Below, piece after piece: positions 21,101 to 33,177 of a stretch of DNA of 64,000 nt. The position numbers were made by a program, and so were the translations under genes. The first letter of the stretch is position 1. Every line of letters begins with the position of its first letter. Origin of the DNA: Rosellinia necatrix (lineage: Eukaryota; Ascomycota; Sordariomycetes; Xylariales; Xylariaceae); the NCBI GenBank assembly GCA_021209875.1, contig JAGYVD010000008.1, positions 2,789,501-2,853,500 on the forward strand. The letters are read 5' to 3'. Under the pieces are notes generated by a model, which searched no databases, had not been told where the DNA came from, and saw only the letters and a list, made by a program, of their open reading frames with translations.

Positions 21101-24100
21101 CCTGTAGATCCGATTCAGCCTCTTAAATCCCGTCACCATAATGCCACCTGACGCGTTGGATAAAAGCCCCATTTCAAATACATAGTTTGATGCAAGACAA
21201 AAGGTTTTTTTCTAATTTCCATTTAGCGTCGCGCGTCACGCCCTTCAGATATAAGTTGAAGACGAGCGATCATTCCGTTATCCCACACTTATGCCATTAA
21301 CAAATACCCATCCAACCATTAAATCGCTGGCAAAAGTGACGAGTCAATGGCCCAGGAGCCAAACGAAGCCGCCTGTTACAATTAAAAATAAAATAAAAAT
21401 GGAACCAAATGCGTATGTGTGAGAGGCAAGTGACAACGTGCAGGAACGACCATTCTCGACGGAATGCAACCTGGACAAACCCGAAAACCGGGCATTCTAC
21501 CAACCTGCCAGCGCAAGCTAATTAAGAATATATGGTTGGTGTGTCAGCAACTCTCACCGGTGCAAGCTGCCAAGGCACGATGCATCATATGTATGTACAA
21601 ACATTTCACGTTCCTCTCTTGTAACCTACTAGCATAGTAGGGGCATATTCTCTAATTACATGTTTTTTTGGGCGCTGTCGCATTTCACACCAGTACAAAA
21701 TAGTTATCGTTGTGATTTCCTTCACCAGGCGAAACAACGAAGAGTAATGGTGGGGTAAATTGGGAAAATGATGCTCGACTGACTACAGGTCTTGTTTTAT
21801 TTTATTTCCGGCTACAAGCTAGGCTATCAGCATTCGGCATCTATTCATCCTCCATGTCTCACACAAACACAACGTGTAGGCGTATCGAGATCGCCCTGCC
21901 CCGACAGGCTCATCGTACAAATTGCTATTAATTTTGATACCCGTCGATACGACAGGGAAGGTTGGGCGTTGACGAGAGTCCTATATCTACAGCAGAGCCC
22001 ATAGAACGCCACTTAGGAGACGGTGGGTTGAACATGCAACACTCTGCGAAACATGGCTTGCATACCGTAGTAATGGTACCTAATTTACGCAGAGGGAGGA
22101 GACCCTAGATGCTCTCGTCGGTTGGTGGCCGATGTGCGCAACCCAACTGCCACCGAGGCCTAGCAGCGTAGGTACCGGGACCTTGTTCCCCGAGTACTTA
22201 ACGAAAGTCCATGGTTTGTTAGATGGTTCGCGCCACGTCACAAAGGGGAAAACACAAAACAGAGAAGGCAATTGTCCGTATTAGGCATAAGATAGACAGG
22301 TGCGTTGACGTATTCCTACAACAGTGCGTTGCGATAGAGACGGTATAATCTGCGGACGAGGGCCATAAGGAGTCAGCCGCATGATGTATCATCAATCCTT
22401 TTGCCGCCGGACCCTCAACATTATTGTATCTCTACCCCGGGAGAATTCCCACCGTGCTTTCCCCGAGACTGCCAGTGCGGACATCCAACCGAGGACGGGA
22501 TTTACGATATTAAACAGCAAGGGCATCCGAAGCACATGGGGGAGATGTCACGAGCTGAGATAGGTGGCGCCGACTTACAGCGAGGCGACTATCAATAACG
22601 ACGAGAAATCGGCAATATCAATTACACGGTTGGTTTACCTGATAACTAGCCTTCATTCCTTCTTCCCATTTCCGTCAGAGACGAAAATATATGTCGTACA
22701 GCCACTGTGTTGTTCCAAGCCTACCCCGCGGCGGTATATAATAGAGCATGTCTCATATGCGGACAGTGCCGGAGGCGCGCCTTTAGCCGACTATAATGGA
22801 ATAGAAATAGTAAATAATTGGTGCAGCCTCGTCGGAGCACACAGTTACGTACATGATGACTATATTAATGTATCGGGTGTCAATGGAAAAAAGGAGGAAA
22901 ATTATTTCCCAGTACCCATGTGCTATAACTAGCCTCTACTACGAAATAGTGGCCATGTTGATATAACGTGCTTGGGGCGTATAACAATGATGGATGGAGC
23001 TATGTATTGACGATGCCATCGAAGGCCTGAATTATGACGGTGCATGCACTAGTTACTATCAACTAGACCAGGTAGGTAGTTATGGCAGATCTGTTGGGCT
23101 GAGACGCCATCGTAGCCCCGTCAAGACTAAGCCGAATAGGGAATACCCTCTCCCTATCAAGTTATGAGGTCGACGTGCGGGCCCCTGAGTGTTGAACCAC
23201 AACAGCCGGCATGTATGCTGATTGGCCAATTCTCTCGTTTCGTTCTAGGTCCCCGTGCGCTTCTGATTCGTCAGTTTGTCAAGCGATGGTACCTCCGTAG
23301 GTAGGTAACACTTGATTGCCCGTGTGTCCTCTGGATGGTAGGCGCTACCTGCCGTAGGTAAGCACTCAGAAATCAAGGTAGAGAGGTAGGCAGGCAGGTA
23401 TCTAGGTAGTCAGTTAGCTGGAGGTCCTGTGTAGGTAGAAAGTACGTAGCCAGACAGGACCAAACCTGGGCCTCTACCGCGACCACGCTGCCCATGAATT
23501 GGGGCGTCGGGAAGTACCTCCCCAGCGTGGACCTGCGGCGTACCTAATTGAATGTGCTGCACGGTAAGAAAGGCTAAAGACAGGCAAGAGACGACTTAGA
23601 ACCTTACCTACCTAGGTCTCCATTTATTTCCGCACTTGTCTCGACCCTGCTAGGATTTTATGGTGGGCTATCTTCGTCGAAATTTTCACGCATTTCCGTT
23701 TTTGCCAGCCTGCATTTCCTGCGACAAGGCAGAGATCCATTCCTGCCCAGAGTTGAGAGTCTAGACCGACACGGTACTAACAATTTCCGACGCGTCGCAC
23801 ACTACTGCCCGCCCGTATTCCCCATTCCCATTCCTTGCGCACGCGTGTGTCAGCCCGACAAGACAGACATACCTCCGCAGTCTCCAACTGCCTCCATACC
23901 TACCTACGCACACTACAGCACAGCACCTCCCTACACTGCGACAGTTCCCGTAATTACGGCAGACCTTCGCACAGAAGGTAGCGCGCGACACAAGGACCGA
24001 GGACAAACCACGGGACAGCCACCAGCAAGCCAGCTCGTCCAGCCAGCCAGCCCAGCCAGCTCAGCCGACCCAGCTCCCACGACTAAGGCAAAAGCTACTA

Positions 24101-24253
24101 ACTGACCTGTGGCTGCTTCATCCAACCCTATCTCCAGACTCCCGAGGTAGTTTGGACTGTCCGTCACCTGTCCCGACTGGACTTGCCCACTTATTGACTG
24201 ATTGACCGACTGACCGAACGGACGTGACGTGACGTGACGCTCTGCCTCCCTCC

Positions 24254-24441
24254 CACACGCACACACGCACACACACACACATACACACACATACACACAC
24301 GCACACACACGCACACATCACATACACACACACCACACACTCACACAACAAACACCATTACTACTTTCTACTACGTACAATAGAATACACCACACCACAC
24401 CACACCACACTACACTATACCGCACTACACTACACCACACT
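24254..24441 (+). repeat. (CA)n and CACAC-type microsatellite
   Basis: A long CA-dinucleotide tract with ACGC/ACAT interruptions (about 24254-24346) is followed by CACAC/CTACA pentanucleotide repeats to about 24441. It lies 1.3-1.5 kb upstream of the RRM-gene start codon. Confidence 0.9.
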
Positions 24442-25712
24442 ACTACTACTGCCGCCACAACCACCACCATCACGCCCCCGTCACTGTCACTATTCCTGGC
24501 TCTGCATTGTTACCCGCCCGAGCCCTACGGACGGGGTGTTCGTCTTCAGGCAGCTGACTTTCTTTTCCAATTGGGGGATCACATATCTCGGGGCGAAGCG
24601 CGGAAGAGCCGTGTGTACAACCATTCTCCTCTGCTCTGTGCCTTGCGCGCGGTACCTCGTTGTCCATCGCCAACACTCCTTTCTCTCCCCCCCCCTCCTC
24701 GGCGCATGGTTCTGGTTGCCTCTCTAGGTTGCCTCTCCAGGTATGTACGTCCCTCTCTCTACCTGCTACCCCATCTAGTCGCACCGAACGGTCTTATCTG
24801 AGGTCGCATATGCATCCGACCTTCCTACCTTACTCTGCATGATCCATGATACTGTCTCTTCATTGCACGCGCTAGCACATATACGCACATTCACATATAA
24901 TCCATTCGCGCGCGTTGCCTGTCTCCAGCGTCGGCGGACTGTGGGAGACTGACTACCAAGGAGCGGGTGCTGTCGGAGACCCATCTGTCGTTGCATCCCA
25001 GCACCCCCAACTTCACCCACCTTGCAGTTACACTCAGCCAGCCAGCCAGCCCAGCCTTACTGACTGCGTGCCGCCATGCTGCCGCTGTTGTTTGCTCGTG
25101 TCGCATTCTCATGTCTCCCTCACCCAGCTGCATCCGCCATGGCACGCTCCCTACTCCCCCCCTACCCTCCCCTAGGCTGTCACTGTTGCCGGCTGCTGCT
25201 TTCACCGTCGCGCTGTTACTGTTGTGGTGTCAGGCTGGTTGGGGGCCAACCTGCAGACATGCAGACCCGGTGAGCCACACAATGCGCAGGGGCGTAGTGG
25301 TACTACTACCGTTGCTTGCTTCGATGCGGCCGGCGCATACGGCTTTTCTCATGCATCGTCCTCCAAGGTACCCTTGGTACCTGCTACCTTACCCTCCGTA
25401 TCTTACAGTGACCACAGCACAGAGGAAGCCCTGTTTAGCTTGTGCTGTGCTATCTGTACTGTACTGTCTTGCCCATTCTGTCCATTTTCACTTGTTCCTA
25501 GTCCTCTCTGCAATGCCTGCATAATGATTGATTCCTTGTCGTCTTTGAACCGCTCGCTCACCCCTCTATACAGATTACACAGCCTGAGCGTTGCTGCTAT
25601 TGGCGCTGCCATATCTCTGAAGTCCTGGTAGGAAAAGAAAAGAAATTTTTTTTTCTCTCTCGAAGGGCAGTGAAGTAGGACGAGAAAGTCATATCCTATT
25701 AACCTTGCTACC

Positions 25713-28700
25713 ATGGGTAAGTCTTGCATTACTCTCTTACACAATTCTTTTCTCCATCCCCCCCCCCCTTGTCCTGTCTGCATTGAATCATCGACCGACT
25801 ACCGCACTCACCACGCACGTCGTATCGTATTGGAATTGTCTACAATTCCCTTTCTTTGCATATCTACATTTTCCTGCTCGCCCCCCCATCTGCCCGGAAC
25901 CCCTAACTCTGCGAGCGGCCTGTTTTTGCACGTCAAACGTTAGAGACACCTCTGTCTGTGTATTTCCTTTTATTCTCTCGCGCATGCTTCCTCCCTCCCT
26001 ACTGGCCTCCGTTTCGCATCTAGAAGCTATAAGCGTACACGTACATAACAGCCTACATATTCCTACTGCGCTCGCATGCGCAGGGCCCGTTAATCCTCCC
26101 TACCTGGAGACCAATTCGGACCAGCTGCCCTTCCCACCCATTTATTGCCCCTTCCCCTGCACATATTCAAGGAATGCAAAATCAATTGCCTGCCTCTTGA
26201 CGTGTTACCACTTCGCCCTACCATTCGCTGCGTGGATATCTCTGGCGTTTGCCGTGGTAGTAGCATCCACATCACCGCCGTATTACCCGCCTTCCACTCC
26301 GCCCAATCAGCACCGCTCGCTTTACTTTCCGCGAAGCTCTGCCGAGTCACGCCTGTTGTCTTATACCTATTGGCAGCCACTCTACACACTCTACGCGTAC
26401 ACCTCGCTTTTCCCTTTTATACGTAGCCATTTCCTCGCTTCCCCCCACCGCTTGAACCCCTTCCCTTCCCCGATCCACTAACGGGTCTGGATTTCTTAAT
26501 CCCCGTACCTGCAAGCACGGCCCGCGCGAGATTGACAGCGCCATTCTTCTTCTTACCTACCCGTCCGCCGCAAAACACAACTTCTTCATACCCAGAAACA
26601 TTTTCCTGCTTCCTCGCCTTTGAAACCTAATATCTAACCTGGAAATCCCAACAGCTGACTCCGGAGACACCTACCGACCAGTAAGTCTTGATGCTTTTTT
26701 GTGTGTTTTGAGAAGATCGATCATCTTTGTCACTGTTCACCCGATACCCCAATTCGTCCTTAGCACCGTCCACGCCCAGGTTGCAGTACTGGATAGGTGC
26801 TAGCGGTACCGAGGGCAGAACTCTAAACGGGTGAGGACTGCCTATCTATGCGGCTGAACACCTATCTTGTGAGGCCATGGTTTCGGTTTCTGCCCCTGCC
26901 TAAACCCTGAGCGTAAAAGTGGCCATGTGGATGCGGGCGGATTGATGGGAGTCTTCAGATTACTAGTAGTATGAAGGAATCCTGCTGGGGTATTTGTGGT
27001 GTGCGATTGCCTTGCCTTCCCTTACCCTGTGGTTTCGGGTATTTCGCTTACCCCATCCAACCCAACCTTCCTCCTCAGATACAAGAAACTCAACCCCGCC
27101 CCTTCTCTTGCCGCGCATAGCGAGTCGAAGCTACTCGTTATACTTCCTCCTGTCATGCCACGCAAAAGCTTGAGGATTGGCGGAATGCTTACACCACACA
27201 GCGCGAAAGATCTCGCTCACCCCGCCGCGGCCGGTCAAGGAGCCCAGGTCGCTCGGGTCGACGTCGCTCTTACACTCCACGGAGCCGGTCCAGAAGTCGG
27301 GACGAATATCGTAGAGCAGATAGGCGTTCACGTTCTCCCATGACTGGCGCGGGAGCACCAGCCGGAGGACCAGGTACGGGATCGGGATTTGGGGCTGCAC
27401 CTCAGCGATCATTTGAAGAACGCGCTGCAGCACGCGAGCAAATGATGAGCAATATTCGTGACGCCTCGCAACAAGACCGACGCGTCTATGTCGGCAATTT
27501 ATCGTATGATGTGAAATGGCATCATCTAAAGGATTTCATGCGACAGGGTGAGTCGCCGGCCCACAAGAGGTTGCGAGCACCGTGCACAGGACAGGCTGCT
27601 GATTAATTACCCCGTTTTAGCTGGAGAGGTTCTCTTCGCCGACGTATTACAGCTTCCGAATGGAATGTCGAAGGTGGGCTTTTACACGTGATTCATGGCT
27701 GGTTTTCTTTGGTTTTTTCTCCTCTGGCCTCTGTTGGGATTGATGGATTGACGGGTTTGGGCCTTTGTCCATGGACTCATGTAGGGATGCGGGTAAGTGG
27801 TCTATCCCAGCCATCCGGCCAAGCCTGTGATGTCGGGTCTAAGCTAATCTTAATTGTAGAATTGTGGAATATGCTACAAGGGAGCAAGCACAAACGGCTG
27901 TGGCCACTCTCAGCAATCAAAATTTGATGGGCCGACTCGTCTACGTACGCGAAGTAAGGCATCTCCGAGGAACGCTCAAGTGGATTGTCATACTGAGGAT
28001 GAAAACAGGACCGAGAGGCGGAACCACGATTTATCGGAGCAACCGGAGGTCGCGGTGGCTTCGCCGGTAATATGCAAGGCGGCTATGGAGGGGGGTGGCG
28101 GTGGCGGTGGGTATGGCGGCGGTATGGGGGGGTGGGATGGGAGGTGGTATGGGTGGCGGTAATCGCCAGCTTTACATCTCTAACGTTTGTCTTACCCTTT
28201 TCGTTTGTCTGTATCCTGTGACGTCCGGGCCGGTATTGACCACATCTACAGCTCCCATATACCGTGGGCTGGCAAGATCTGAAGGATTTGTTCCGTCAAT
28301 CAGGTATGCTCCCCTTCCCACACCCTCCCTCGCCCGTTTACTTGTTCAGACGACTAAACAATATGTGTAGCCCGAAACGGCGCCGTAATCCGTGCCGATG
28401 TCCACCTCGGCCCAGACGGCCGACCCAAAGGCTCGGGAATAGTCATGTTCGAATCTGCCGATGACGCTCGCAGTGCCATTCAACAATTCAATGGCTTCGA
28501 ATGGCAGGGCCGCATGCTAGAGGTTCGTGAGGACCGCTTCGCCAATGCTGGAGGTGGTGGTGGTGGATACGGCAGAGGCGGATTCGGAGGCGGCCGAGGA
28601 GGCTTCGGCGGCTTCGGGGGTCGTGGAGGTTTTGGCGGCGGCCGTGGTGGGTTCGGGGGGTATGCCGGTGGTGGTGGTGGTGGACGTGGTGGGTATGTTG

Positions 28701-29183
28701 GCAGTAGTGGTGGAAGCGTTGGTGGTGGGCCTTATGAGCAAAATAATGCTCCGGCCGCTTCTGCCGCGCCAAATCCCTTCACTGACTACGCCACATCTGG
28801 CAGTGACCCAAGCGACACCATCTACGTCCGCAATGTAAGTCCCCGCACGTCTTTGTAAGGATCCATCAAGCTGGGTTGGCACTGACCCTCTTTCGCAGCT
28901 CCCTTGGTCTACCAGCAACGAAGATCTCGTTGAATTGTTTACCACAATTGGCAAGGTTGACCAGGCCGAGATTCAGTATGAACCCAGCGGCCGTTCTCGA
29001 GGGACAGGCGTGGTCCGCTTCGACAGCCAGAACACCGCCGAGACCTCGATCACCAAGTTTCAGGGCTACCAGTATGGGGGTCGCCCACTTGGTCTAAGCT
29101 ATGTCAAGTACATCACACCAGGTGGCGGTGACAGCATGGACACGGATGCACATGGCGGCCTTTCGCAAGAGCAGATGATGTAG
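25713..29183 (+). CDS. Three-RRM SR/RGG RNA-binding protein (Gbp2/Hrb1-like), frame broken at two G runs
   Basis: Probable nuclear mRNA-binding protein of the yeast Gbp2/Hrb1 type (mRNA export, splicing quality control). Ten coding exons: 25713-25716, 26655-26680, 27121-27547, 27621-27673, 27785-27792, 27860-27953, 28009-28184, 28252-28303, 28371-28834, 28899-29183. Order: [10 protein letters not shown], an RS-rich segment ([18 protein letters not shown]), RRM1 ([21 protein letters not shown]; ~130-205), a Gly-rich linker, RRM2 ([17 protein letters not shown]; ~257-332), RGG repeats, RRM3 (TIYVRNLPWST; ~429-505). Exon 7 is 176 nt, two over a multiple of three. Single-base shifts at the G6 (28090-28095) and G7 (28126-28132) runs restore the Gly-rich linker. 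Repaired length is 528 residues. The exon 3 start is uncertain: 27121 keeps frame, but 27169 also fits. Confidence 0.88.
25717..26654 (+). other. 938-nt first intron of the RRM gene
   Basis: Donor GTAAGT directly follows ATGG; a CTAAC branch site lies about 20 nt before the CAG acceptor at 26654. This is much longer than the other introns here (mostly 50-450 nt) and is pyrimidine-rich. Confidence 0.75.
27785..27792 (+). other. 8-nt microexon within RRM1
   Basis: The bases GGATGCGG are flanked by an upstream TAG acceptor and a downstream GTAAGT donor. Joining AAG-GGATGCGG-AATTGTG gives KGCGIVEY, the expected RNP1-like strand of the RRM, and keeps the frame between exons 4 and 6. Skipping it would shift the frame. 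Confidence 0.88.
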
Positions 29184-31432
29184 CGCCCCCCCCACTACCT
29201 CATACGTTTCGTACAACGGGCCCGCGGAGAACACCGTCGAAAAAGATCCGCATCTTTTTTAGATTCACCGTGGTCCCCTGTCCCATCTCCCGTTAGGATC
29301 AACTATGTACAACCACATTCGGCATAGTTTCGGCGGATTTGCTCATCAGGCGACGCTCTTCATCCAGCCGTCTGCCGTGGAATAGCGCAGCTGGGAAAGG
29401 GCTTCAACTAGACGCCGATATTTTCGGTGGTGAGCAGCGTTTTCGCCGCTATGTACACGGGACCTAACGGAAATGGCGCACCTGTTACAACATGATTCCA
29501 GAGTCCGACTGGATTTACCCGGTTTGGGTCACTTGCCCGCCAAGGCCTTTGCGTGCGGTTAAAAAAAAAAGTGTTTTCTTTTTCCTTAATTAGTCTCTTT
29601 TTCTATTAGGTTGAGTTATTGGCAACGGTCTTACACACGCAGAAGGGTCGCCCGTTCGGCGTGTGACTGGGGTAAATGGGGATGCGCCTAAACTAGATTG
29701 TACGTCAAGTAGCATCCTCGTTCCATGAGGCAAGGTGATTGATGCCATAGTGTGCGAGTGTGGGTGGCCTTCTTCATGTATCATGTAAAATAATAACGTC
29801 GGCGCCCAATAAATTTGATAAACAGTACGCTTCTCGTGTCTCGGTCAGTTTGAAGTCTGTAATATCCCGTACTTCTCTCTCTGTGCTTTGTGCCTGACAA
29901 AGCAAGATGGCAGTTAGCCCTCACACCCACCACGCTCTCTACTCGAAGACCAAGTTCGATATTATTATTGCGCTCACCACTCCCATTTGCCGAGCCAACT
30001 CGAAATATTGTTGGGCATTCACAAACTGACTGACTATCCATGCATGTCTCATTACTTGCATCGTTGCCTGCCGTCAGGGGTCGGACGGCTCCACCCTCAC
30101 TCATATCGGGGGACACGCACGACCTTGATTTTTTTTTTTTTCTTATCTGATTCCCTTGCGACCGCGACTTCTTCCCGTAACACCAGGGTTCTGGACTCCG
30201 CAATCATACTACGTATGGTAGGGTACAGTGTAAGTATTTTGATTATTTTATTAGTAAAAGAGATCCGCTCTTTGCAAAACGTATGTCTCAGTCCCCGTGG
30301 AACCGGGTAGAAATAGATCGGGGATTGGGGGGGGGCGGAGGGTCGTCTGTCTGTCGGTGGGTTGAACCCGGCCCCCCCTTCTCTCCCCTTCCTCCACACC
30401 CCTCCCCTTGACCTAGACTATATCTGTGAAGTGAAGTTGGTTGGGGTTCGGTCTCTGATCTCTGCCTTCCTGGGTGTCTCTTTCTCTTTCTCCTTCTCCT
30501 TTGTGTTTGTTTGTGCGCGCGCGCGTGTGTGTATGCGTGTGTGTTTAACGGCGTAGTTGGGGGCGGGTTCCACAAGTGAAACTCCGTCGACTTTTTTTTT
30601 TTTACGTTGTGGTCAATTGGATTCGTATCCCATGATCGGGGTTCGCCTCGTCTCCTTTTGCTTGAATGGGACACTGTATTAGCTGTATCCGGAAGCCGGG
30701 AGTGCTATTTCTAGAGTAATGCCGGGCGAGTGCGTCGTGCAAGGCGGATGAAAACGACAGGGCTAGAAAGAGACAAGGCGTAAAGAATGCCTGAGATGAC
30801 GAGGGTATAGTGATGAGCAAATTTGAGATGTGTTAAAATGGGCGGTTGAAAAGATTTGAATACCGGTAGTACTTGGTAAGTGCCTTCACATTTTGTTATC
30901 GCTCAAGTGGTCCGTAGTTCTCTATCTTTATTTTCCTTGCTATGCCATCTACAAAACTCGGTGGATGGATGAAAGGTAACTCTTTTGTTACTTTATGTGT
31001 CCCAAACCGGGAGAGACGAGGCTTTTGGGGAGTACAGCCAAGTCGTCGTTGAGAGCGGATGCAGCGGTGTCTAAACTGGGTCGCCGACCTTGACATATAG
31101 GTTATGATAGATGGTCCAGTACCCGTTACCCAGCTTGGCATATGTATTTTTTATTTTTATTCTCCCAGCCCCGTTGGGGCGCGGCATCGGGGCTGTTGCG
31201 ATAGACGGCACACGCTCGATCCGACCGCTTGACCCACGATATCTCATCTTCGTCCTGCCCCTCTTATGCGTAGCAATCATCCCGGACTATGATGGCAGGC
31301 AGCCAGTCACGCAACACGCCCCCCACACCACCGAGCACGACAGCGTCCCTCTCGCGTTCCAACGTCGTGATGACTTGCGATTCATCGGGGAGTAGTCGTT
31401 TGGAAGATGTCTCTACGTGCGGTCTCGGAGTC
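29184..31432. other. Intergenic between convergent RRM gene and SRP14
   Basis: 2.2 kb without a recognisable gene. Short features: a T12 run near 30130, a GCGC/GTGT alternating tract near 30516-30545 and a T12 run near 30591. Confidence 0.6.
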
Positions 31433-32186
31433 TCAGGCGGCGGCGGTAGCCTTGCTCTTCTTCTTCGCCTTGCCCTTCCGCTTGCTCCGGTCCCTAGGCT
31501 TGAGCGAGCCCATGCCAAGCTTGCATATCTCGGCGTACCGCTCGAAGAAGGCCGGGAGGGCGTCGGGGTCTACGACGGTCGACAGCTTGACCTTCTCCTT
31601 GGCCTTGCGGGCGTCCTTACCCTTGCCGTTGGTGGCGCGGATCAGGACGGGCAGCGGCCGCGGGGGGTGTAGGTCTGCGGGGGTGGCGGCGTCGTCGGTG
31701 GCATCGGGAAGAGGCTGGTCGTAGGACACTTGAGGATCGGGGTGTCTTGTTAGCTTTTTTTTTATTTTTATCCGTGTAGTCTGCGCCTGCGCACCGAAAC
31801 GGACGGTGATGTTGCTGGCCAGGTGGGGTGGATGGGTATGGTGAGCGTACGTCTCTTCTGTGTCAGGATGATGGATCCATGGTCTTTGCCTTTGCGCGAG
31901 TCGAAGAGCTCGACGAGCTTCGCGAAGAACTGGATCGGGTCGCAATGCTAGTTAGCGACTGGATATAGTGTGGCCGTACCATGCCAGGCCAGGCATGTTT
32001 GCGCCGGTACGGTATACAACACAATACACCATACCATACCATACAATACAACACAATACAACACAATACAACACAATACAATACAATACAATACAATAGG
32101 ATACAGGGTCCCTAACAGGGACAGGATGGGGCGGGATGGTGGTCTGGGTTAGGAGTAGGTACCTCGTCGTTGCTCAAGTGGCCCAT
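31433..32186 (-). CDS. SRP14, signal recognition particle subunit
   Basis: Part of the Alu domain of the signal recognition particle, which slows elongation while ribosomes are targeted to the ER. Three exons on the minus strand: 32163-32186, 31851-31929, 31433-31728, totalling 132 residues. Exon 1 gives MGHLSNDE. Exon 2 gives FFAKLVELFDSRKGKDHGSI and ILTQKR. Exon 3 gives LSYDQPLPDA, then VLIRATNGKGKDARKAKEKV and LSTVVDPDALPAFFERYAEI, with a basic Lys/Arg-rich tail. This is the full SRP14 fold. Phases agree at both junctions, although the last acceptor is AAG rather than the usual YAG. Frame intact. Its 3' end faces that of the RRM gene. Confidence 0.93.
32016..32097. repeat. ACAAT/ACCAT pentanucleotide repeat in SRP14 intron 1
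   Basis: Imperfect tandem pentamers (CCATA, then CAATA/CAACA) fill about a third of the 233-nt first intron of SRP14. Confidence 0.88.
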
Positions 32187-33177
32187 GGCGAAAACCAGAG
32201 GCTTCTTCGTCGCTGTCTCTGTAGCGATGTCTCCGTAGCGATGTCTGTTGTATGATCAATCCAGGGCGTCGGGCCCAACGAAAGGAACCGATAAGCTGTA
32301 TGGCGAATGCCTAGGTGTCACATGTAGATAGGCGTTGCATGTAGACAGGACCGCTGGTGTCGAAGTGTGTGGTGGGGTCGAGTATAACATAAGGTATGGG
32401 ACGTTCTTATCTACATAGGGTTTAGCGCACTCGCGGCTTTTCCAACCCATTAACTTATTGTACATACTCTCTATGCAGCGTGCTGCAGTCTAGTTACAGA
32501 TACAATACAGGTTATGGGAAGATCTCTGGACTGGTTTTAGCGGTCAACTTAACTGACTACCCACTCCCAAGTGCATCCATTGCAAGAAACTTGACATGTT
32601 CACATCATATTTTTATGCTAGTTACAGTGCTTATTATAGTGTATATTAAGTTAAGGTTCGACCTGGTTTGTCTTGTTTTATTCTTTATTTTATTTTATTT
32701 TATTTTGTTTTTTCTTTTTGACGCCTTTTGCACCGCATTTCCCTGTTTCTATCAAAAAGGCAAACACTTGAAGTGGGTAAAGCTTTAGATCGACAACACC
32801 CCCTATATACACACATGCATACAAAAAAAAAAAAAAGGGGGAGGGGGAGGGGGGAGGTTAGGGGAAGGGGCTAAAAGGTAACCCGCTATTTTAAAACTTA
32901 ATATGTCGTTATGGACACTCCATCACTCAAACCCCTAGGATCCCTCGCGGCAGCGCGGTATCAAATCTGGTCACGGTCACCTCTTAAAATCCAACTTAGA
33001 CGGGGATGGCCTGTTTGTCCATGTAGGACTCCGGCCCGCCGCCGACCTAAAGTATCACCAAGATGCTAGAAGCTCACAAGGGTATAACTGGGAGGGTCTC
33101 TCTCTCTCTCACCCCAATGGCTGGCTGGCTATATGAACAGACGGCTCGTAATACGTAGGCGGGACGATAGGCACAGT
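32187..33177. other. Intergenic between SRP14 and dehydrogenase
   Basis: Holds the SRP14 promoter and the dehydrogenase 3' flank. A TTTTA pentamer run lies at about 32683-32705. An A14 run is followed by a G-rich array at about 32836-32870 (G5, G5, G6, G4, G4 tracts), a potential quadruplex. Confidence 0.6.

Larger units (their letters stand above)
18161..25712. other. Long gene-free region and leader of RRM gene
   Basis: About 7.5 kb without a recognisable gene. It holds the COQ9 promoter, then AT-rich DNA with TACCTA/TAGGTA motifs. A T12 run lies near 20550 and an A15 run near 19950. From about 23.8 kb to 25.7 kb the plus strand turns pyrimidine- and CA-rich, probably the promoter and long 5' leader of the RRM gene. 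Open frames in that part are by-products of biased composition. Confidence 0.55.

Noticed and set aside
24967..25524. 185-codon frame upstream of the RRM gene
   Set aside because: No ATG at its start; Leu/Pro/Ser/Ala bias is what CT-rich DNA yields. No known domain.
25705..26481. 258-codon frame inside the RRM-gene first intron
   Set aside because: It lacks an ATG at its start, lies in pyrimidine-rich DNA where stops are rare and overlaps the GTAAGT donor.
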